Assembly (NCBI GenBank): GCA_902489645.1
Contig: CABUAW010000077.1
Span: 1 to 9,660, forward strand
Direction of reading: 5' to 3'
DNA: 9,660 bases
Source of the DNA: an uncultured Lachnospiraceae bacterium
GTDB lineage: Bacteria > Bacillota > Clostridia > Lachnospirales > Lachnospiraceae
The notes beneath the pieces were generated by a model. The model was given only the letters and a program-made list of their open reading frames with translations. It searched no databases and was not told the origin of the DNA. Positions 6,492-9,660 of the stretch are shown one piece after another. The stretch's first letter is position 1. Each line of letters begins with the position of its first letter. Made by a program: the position numbers and the translations under genes.

Positions 6492-6887
6492 ATGCGTAAT
6501 AAGTTGCAGCGTTTCATGATGGGACGCTATGGAATCGACAAGATGAGTCAGGTGCTTTCGGTCTGCTCATTAATTTTAGTGGCTTTGGGAATTTTTCTGA
6601 GAATGTCCGTGTTTTACTGGCTGGGAATTGTACTCATCGGTATCATTTATTTTCGGATGCTTTCTAAAGATATTCCCAAAAGATATGCGGAAAATCAGGC
6701 CTTTTTACGGTATTACTATCGTCTGACCGGATGGTTCGGGAGCAAAAAACGGTCGATGGAACGAAATAAGGGATATCGCATTTTCAGTTGTCCTCAGTGC
6801 AAACAGAAGGTGCGCGTCCCAAAGGGCAAAGGGAAAATCAGTATCCACTGTCCGAAGTGCGGAAATGATTTTATTAAGCGAAGTTAG
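6492..6887 (+). CDS. Small membrane protein with C-terminal zinc ribbon
   Basis: The protein has 131 residues from the preferred start (133 from ATG 6486). A short basic N-terminus (MRNKLQRFMMGRYG) is followed by two closely spaced membrane helices at about residues 20-36 and 38-54, forming a hairpin. A basic cytoplasmic stretch follows, then a zinc ribbon with Cys100-X2-Cys103 and Cys120-X2-Cys123 (CPQC and CPKC). The basic flanks suggest both termini are cytoplasmic. Proteins of this layout are widespread in Lachnospiraceae but uncharacterised as far as I know. It is the first gene of a compact unit with a DUF5685-type protein (9-bp gap) and a J-domain protein. I infer that the ribbon binds zinc and contributes a protein or nucleic-acid contact at the membrane; no specific function is claimed. 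Confidence 0.8.
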   Translation: MRNKLQRFMMGRYGIDKMSQVLSVCSLILVALGIFLRMSVFYWLGIVLIGIIYFRMLSKDIPKRYAENQAFLRYYYRLTGWFGSKKRSMERNKGYRIFSCPQCKQKVRVPKGKGKISIHCPKCGNDFIKRS

Positions 6888-6896
6888 GCGGATTCT

Positions 6897-7754
6897 ATGT
6901 TCGGATACGTAGTGATTAATGAACCGGAACTGAAAATTAAAGATTATCGGGAATACAGAGGGGTATATTGCGGCTTGTGTCAGACATTAAAGCGTAAATA
7001 TGGCCCCTTTGGTCAATTAAGCCTGAATAATGATATGACCTTTATGGCGCTGCTCCACATGTCCCTCTATGAGGATGAAGAGGCGAACAGGGAGCGGATT
7101 TACCGGTGCAGGCTGCATCCGACACGCAAACTGAAAATCTATGAAAATTCCTGCCTGGATTATGCGGCGGATATGACGGTGATTTTGAGCTATTATCTGG
7201 CCAGGGACCACTGGATGGATGAACGGAAACCGGCGGCGTTGGCCCGGATGAAGCTGCTTCGCAGGAAGGTGCGCAGGCTTTCAAAGATTTACCCGAGACA
7301 ATTTCAGGCGGTGAAAAGCTATGTGTATCGGTTGGAAGCGGCGGAACGCGCCGGAGAAAAGGACTTGGACGCATTGTCGGGGCTTACGGGAACGATGCTC
7401 GGCGAAATCCTGAATTGGAAGGATGATATCTGGTCCGAGATGCTCAAAGACGTTGGTTTTTATCTGGGGAAATTTATTTATCTGATGGACGCCTATGAGG
7501 ATTTGGATAAGGATATCCGAAAGCGATGCTTCAATCCTCTGGCCGCATACCAATCGGAAAAGAATTTTGAGGAACAGATATTTTCTATGCTGGAATTGAT
7601 GATGGCGGACTGCGCGAAAAGCTTTGAAAAGCTTCCATTGAGCTTAGATGTTGAAATTTTGAGGAATATACTGTATGCTGGAGTATGGAGCAAGTATATG
7701 AAAATCAGGAATGATAAAAGTAAAACGGAGGAAGTTCGGGATGAATCCTTATGA
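6897..7754 (+). CDS. DUF5685-family protein, function unknown
   Basis: The 285-residue soluble, largely helical protein opens MFGYVVINEPELKIKDYREYRG, which I recognise as the DUF5685 type common in Clostridia. Visible landmarks are Cys25-X2-Cys28 (YCGLC), Cys71 and Cys86, which could form a four-cysteine metal site. There are also two acidic helices: CLDYAADM (Asp88, Asp92) followed by a D/E-rich stretch, and GKFIYLMDAYEDLDKD (Asp198, Glu201, Asp202, Asp204, Asp206). The paired Asp-rich helices recall all-helical isoprenoid-synthase folds, but this is only a resemblance. There is no signal peptide or membrane helix. The ribosome site is weak (AGGCGG), suggesting coupling to the zinc-ribbon gene just upstream. 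Its last 14 bases overlap the J-domain gene, implying coordinated production with it. Confidence 0.82.
   Translation: MFGYVVINEPELKIKDYREYRGVYCGLCQTLKRKYGPFGQLSLNNDMTFMALLHMSLYEDEEANRERIYRCRLHPTRKLKIYENSCLDYAADMTVILSYYLARDHWMDERKPAALARMKLLRRKVRRLSKIYPRQFQAVKSYVYRLEAAERAGEKDLDALSGLTGTMLGEILNWKDDIWSEMLKDVGFYLGKFIYLMDAYEDLDKDIRKRCFNPLAAYQSEKNFEEQIFSMLELMMADCAKSFEKLPLSLDVEILRNILYAGVWSKYMKIRNDKSKTEEVRDESL
7727..7731 (+). promoter_or_regulatory. Ribosome binding site deciding the J-domain protein start (ATG 7741)
   Basis: GGAGG lies 9 nt before ATG 7741, within the end of the DUF5685 gene. The earlier in-frame ATG at 7711 has no such site and would add ten basic residues before the MNPYDILGV opening that begins J-domains. 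Confidence 0.8.
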
Positions 7755-8337
7755 TATATTGGGCGTTTCCCCATCGGCGACGGATGAAGAGATTAAAAAA
7801 GCCTACCGGACGCTGAGCCGAAAGTATCACCCGGATGCCAATGTGGGGAAGCCCGGGGAAAAAGCGGCCGAGGAAAAATTTAAACAGATTCAGCAGGCCT
7901 ATACCCAGATAATGAAGGAAAGGGAACAGGGATATAGAACCTACGGTTATCAAAGTAATAACCAGACGGCCGGGGGAGATTCGGATACGGTGGAGATGCA
8001 GGCAGTGGCAAATTTTATTAACAGTCGGCGTTTCAGAGAGGCATTAAATGTCTTGGAGGGTATTCGGAATCGGAATGCCCAGTGGTATTATTTCTCGGCG
8101 ATTGCCAATGCGGGGCTTGGAAATCAGATAAATGCCCGGGAAATGGCGCGTCGGGCCATGGAAATGGAGCCAAATAATGCCCAGTACCAGATGCTTTGGC
8201 AGCAGCTTGAGTCGGGACGCCAGTGGTATGGCAATATGGCCGGTGGATATGGTCGTCCGGAAATGTCTCTGGATAATATTTGCTGCCAGATTTTAGCATT
8301 AAATATGATGTGCGGATGCTGCTGCAGACCGTGCTGA
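7741..8337 (+). CDS. J-domain (DnaJ-like) protein with TPR-like region and cysteine-rich C-terminus
   Basis: The 198-residue protein begins directly with a J-domain (about residues 2-65). The HPD tripeptide at 30-32 is intact, so it should stimulate the ATPase of a DnaK-type Hsp70. It lacks the G/F region, zinc-finger and substrate domains of true DnaJ, making it a class C (type III) co-chaperone with a specialised client. Residues about 85-150 look like paired TPR-type helices (FREALNVLEGI, GLGNQINAREMARRAMEMEPNN). The last 18 residues hold seven cysteines: Cys181, 182, 191, 193, 194, 195 and 198. Such a tail could bind metal or form disulfides. The start overlaps the DUF5685 gene by 14 bp, so the two proteins are probably made together and may interact. 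No terminator is evident after it. Confidence 0.9.
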   Translation: MNPYDILGVSPSATDEEIKKAYRTLSRKYHPDANVGKPGEKAAEEKFKQIQQAYTQIMKEREQGYRTYGYQSNNQTAGGDSDTVEMQAVANFINSRRFREALNVLEGIRNRNAQWYYFSAIANAGLGNQINAREMARRAMEMEPNNAQYQMLWQQLESGRQWYGNMAGGYGRPEMSLDNICCQILALNMMCGCCCRPC

Positions 8338-8373
8338 TTGATACCTTCCAGTTATTGTTCAATGAATAAACAG

Positions 8374-8406
8374 TATTGTACAAATTGTATTTATTTTAGT
8401 ACAATA
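8374..8406. promoter_or_regulatory. Inverted repeat covering the pct promoter, candidate operator
   Basis: TATTGTAC (8374-8381) and GTACAATA (8399-8406) are perfect inverted copies separated by 17 bp. The arms coincide with the -35 and -10 boxes, so a dimeric regulator bound across both would block RNA polymerase. The left arm also sits in an 8-bp palindrome, TTGTACAA (8376-8383). The pattern does not match the Rex consensus (TTGTTAAnnnnTTAACAA) or the CodY box. Part of the symmetry follows simply from a TTGTAC/TACAAT promoter pair. Confidence 0.4.
8376..8405 (+). promoter_or_regulatory. Predicted sigma-A-type promoter of pct
   Basis: The -35 box TTGTAC (8376-8381) and -10 box TACAAT (8400-8405) are separated by 18 bp. 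Transcription would start near 8412, giving a leader of about 47 bases. An overlapping TATAGT (8405-8410) is an alternative -10 but lacks a -35 at proper spacing. Confidence 0.6.
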
Positions 8407-8445
8407 TAGTCAGGTTAAGAATTCAAGGGAAATAAACAATAACAT

Positions 8446-8451
8446 GGGAGG
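8446..8451 (+). promoter_or_regulatory. Ribosome binding site deciding the pct start (ATG 8459)
   Basis: GGGAGG lies 7 nt before ATG 8459. An earlier in-frame ATG at 8444 overlaps this site and has no Shine-Dalgarno sequence of its own, so 8459 is the start. Confidence 0.85.
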
Positions 8452-8458
8452 TATTATT

Positions 8459-9660
8459 ATGGGAAAGATTATGAACGTAAAAGAAGCATCGATGTTGGTA
8501 AAGGGCGGCGACACGATTGCTGTTGGCGGGTTTGTCGGATGTAATCATCCGGAAGAGTTGACCATGGCATTGGAAAAACGTTTCCTGGCTACGGGATGCC
8601 CGAGAGATTTGACATTGGTTTATGCAGCCGGACAGGGCGATGGAAAAGATAAAGGACTGAATCACCTTGGACATGAAGGCATGTTAAAACGAATTATTGG
8701 GGGCCATTGGGGGCTTACACCGAAGCTTCAGAAGCTGGCGGTGGAAAACAAGGTAGAGGCTTACAACCTGCCGCAGGGAGTTATCACCCATCTTTTCAGA
8801 GATATTGCGGCAGGGAAGCCGGGAACCATTACGCATGTTGGATTAGAGACATTTGTAGACCCGCGTTTGGACGGCGGGAAAATCAATACAAAGACGACGG
8901 AAGATATTGTGAAATTGATTGAGCTTGATGGCGATGAATTCCTCTATTATAAATCTTTCCCTATTGACGTGGCATTTATCCGGGCCACCTACTGTGACCC
9001 GGATGGCAATGCCTGCATGAGAAAGGAAGCGGTAACGCTTGAAAGTTTATCCATTGCCCAGGCGGTCAAAGCTTCGGGCGGCAAGGTCGTTCTTCAGGTG
9101 GAAAGCGTTGTGGAATCAGGAAGCATCGACCCGAGACTTGTAAAAATTCCTGGAATTTATGTGGATGCGATTGTTATCTCTGAACCGGAAAACCATATGC
9201 AGACTTTTGGAGAGCATTTTAATCCGGCCTACTGCGGCGATATCCGTGTCCCTGTAGACAGCCTGAAACCGATGGAGTTGGGCGTGCGCAAAATTATCAG
9301 CCGCCGGGCCGCTTTTGAACTGCAGAGCCATGCGGTTATCAATCTGGGTATCGGAATTCCTGAGGGTATTGCCAGCGTGGCCAATGAAGAGGGCGTTAAG
9401 GGATTGAAACTGACGGTGGAATCCGGACCAATCGGCGGTGTTCCGGCCGGCGGCCAGAGCTTTGGCGCCGTAGCAAACCCGGAATGTATTCTGGACCAGC
9501 CGTACCAGTTTGATTTCTATGACGGCGGCGGCCTGGATATGGCGTTCCTTGGCCTGGCTCAGTGTGATATCGACGGAAATATTAATGTCAGCAAATTTGG
9601 ACCAAAGATTGCAGGCTGCGGCGGATTTATTAATATTACTCAGAATGCAAAGAGGGTTAT
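8459..9660 (+). CDS. pct: Propionate CoA-transferase-type acyl-CoA:acetate CoA-transferase, 3'-truncated by the window edge
   Basis: This class I CoA-transferase would move CoA between acetyl-CoA or propionyl-CoA and short-chain acids (propionate, butyrate, lactate, acetate) in fermentative metabolism in the cytosol. The frame stays open to the last base: 400 codons are visible, of about 520 in Clostridium propionicum Pct, whose sequence it follows from end to end. The alpha-type half includes the GGF glycine loop near the N-terminus and the AYNLPQGVITHLFRDIA segment. The beta-type half contains Glu321 in VESGPIGG, corresponding to the catalytic Glu324 that forms the glutamyl-CoA thioester, then GGVPAGGQSFGA, YQFDFYDGGGLD and GCGGFINITQN. 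Substrate preference cannot be read from sequence; lactate or propionate (acrylate pathway) and butyrate are all possible. No lactoyl-CoA dehydratase genes are visible, though they could lie beyond the window. It is separated from the upstream J-protein gene by 121 bp with its own promoter. Confidence 0.9.
   Translation, partial: MGKIMNVKEASMLVKGGDTIAVGGFVGCNHPEELTMALEKRFLATGCPRDLTLVYAAGQGDGKDKGLNHLGHEGMLKRIIGGHWGLTPKLQKLAVENKVEAYNLPQGVITHLFRDIAAGKPGTITHVGLETFVDPRLDGGKINTKTTEDIVKLIELDGDEFLYYKSFPIDVAFIRATYCDPDGNACMRKEAVTLESLSIAQAVKASGGKVVLQVESVVESGSIDPRLVKIPGIYVDAIVISEPENHMQTFGEHFNPAYCGDIRVPVDSLKPMELGVRKIISRRAAFELQSHAVINLGIGIPEGIASVANEEGVKGLKLTVESGPIGGVPAGGQSFGAVANPECILDQPYQFDFYDGGGLDMAFLGLAQCDIDGNINVSKFGPKIAGCGGFINITQNAKRV

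Larger units (their letters stand above)
8351..8443. repeat. Outer 9-bp perfect inverted repeat in the pct upstream region
   Basis: GTTATTGTT (8351-8359) and AACAATAAC (8435-8443) are perfect inverted copies 75 bp apart. They enclose the predicted pct promoter and its inner inverted repeat. The region is AT-rich, so chance occurrence is possible. If real, the pair could be distal operator half-sites or a long-range mRNA fold next to the ribosome site. Confidence 0.4.

Noticed and set aside
8351..8406. Rex (redox) operator upstream of pct
   Set aside because: Rex sites follow TTGTTAAnnnnTTAACAA; the arms here are TATTGTAC/GTACAATA with a 17-bp spacer and do not fit.
8707..8922. Small plus-strand open frame of 71 codons inside pct
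   Set aside because: It is out of frame within the well-conserved CoA-transferase sequence, which remains open throughout.

Overview
The window reads as chromosomal DNA of an anaerobic Gram-positive member of the Clostridia, most likely Lachnospiraceae. The reasons are strong AG-rich Shine-Dalgarno sites, sigma-A-type promoters with 17-18 bp spacers, moderate GC content, a DUF5685-type protein next to a J-domain protein, and a propionate-CoA-transferase-type enzyme typical of fermenters. Assignment to a genus is not possible from this window. All ten genes lie on the + strand, packed with short gaps or overlaps. No gene-free stretch exceeds 300 bases; the longest gap is about 134 bp. I see no tRNA, rRNA, CRISPR array, insertion sequence or other mobile element.

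Region 1 (1-1903): the 3' part of ilvB (5' end outside the window) and complete ilvN. Together they encode acetolactate synthase, the first common step of branched-chain amino acid synthesis.

Region 2 (about 1920-4774): a TetR-family regulator with its own promoter and a candidate operator, closed by the clearest intrinsic terminator in the window. It is followed by a two-gene unit: a divergent MntP-like membrane protein and a radical SAM protein with five C-terminal cysteines. The functions of the last two are not known, and the trio is one of the more interesting parts of the window.

Region 3 (about 4788-6397): a near-consensus promoter drives a PLP-dependent threonine-aldolase-family enzyme, whose 3' end overlaps a gene for a GreA-type transcription elongation factor.

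Region 4 (about 6430-8337): another near-consensus promoter precedes three tightly packed genes: a two-helix membrane protein ending in a zinc ribbon, a DUF5685-type protein, and a J-domain protein with a TPR-like region and a cysteine-rich tail. Packing suggests they work together, perhaps in membrane-associated protein quality control, but that is inference.

Region 5 (about 8351-9660): an AT-rich promoter region with nested perfect inverted repeats, then a propionate-CoA-transferase-type gene that runs off the end. It would exchange CoA between short-chain acids in fermentation.

Most of the window is ordinary core genome. No established new system is visible. The two uncharacterised clusters (regions 2 and 4) and the pct regulatory region are the parts worth following up.
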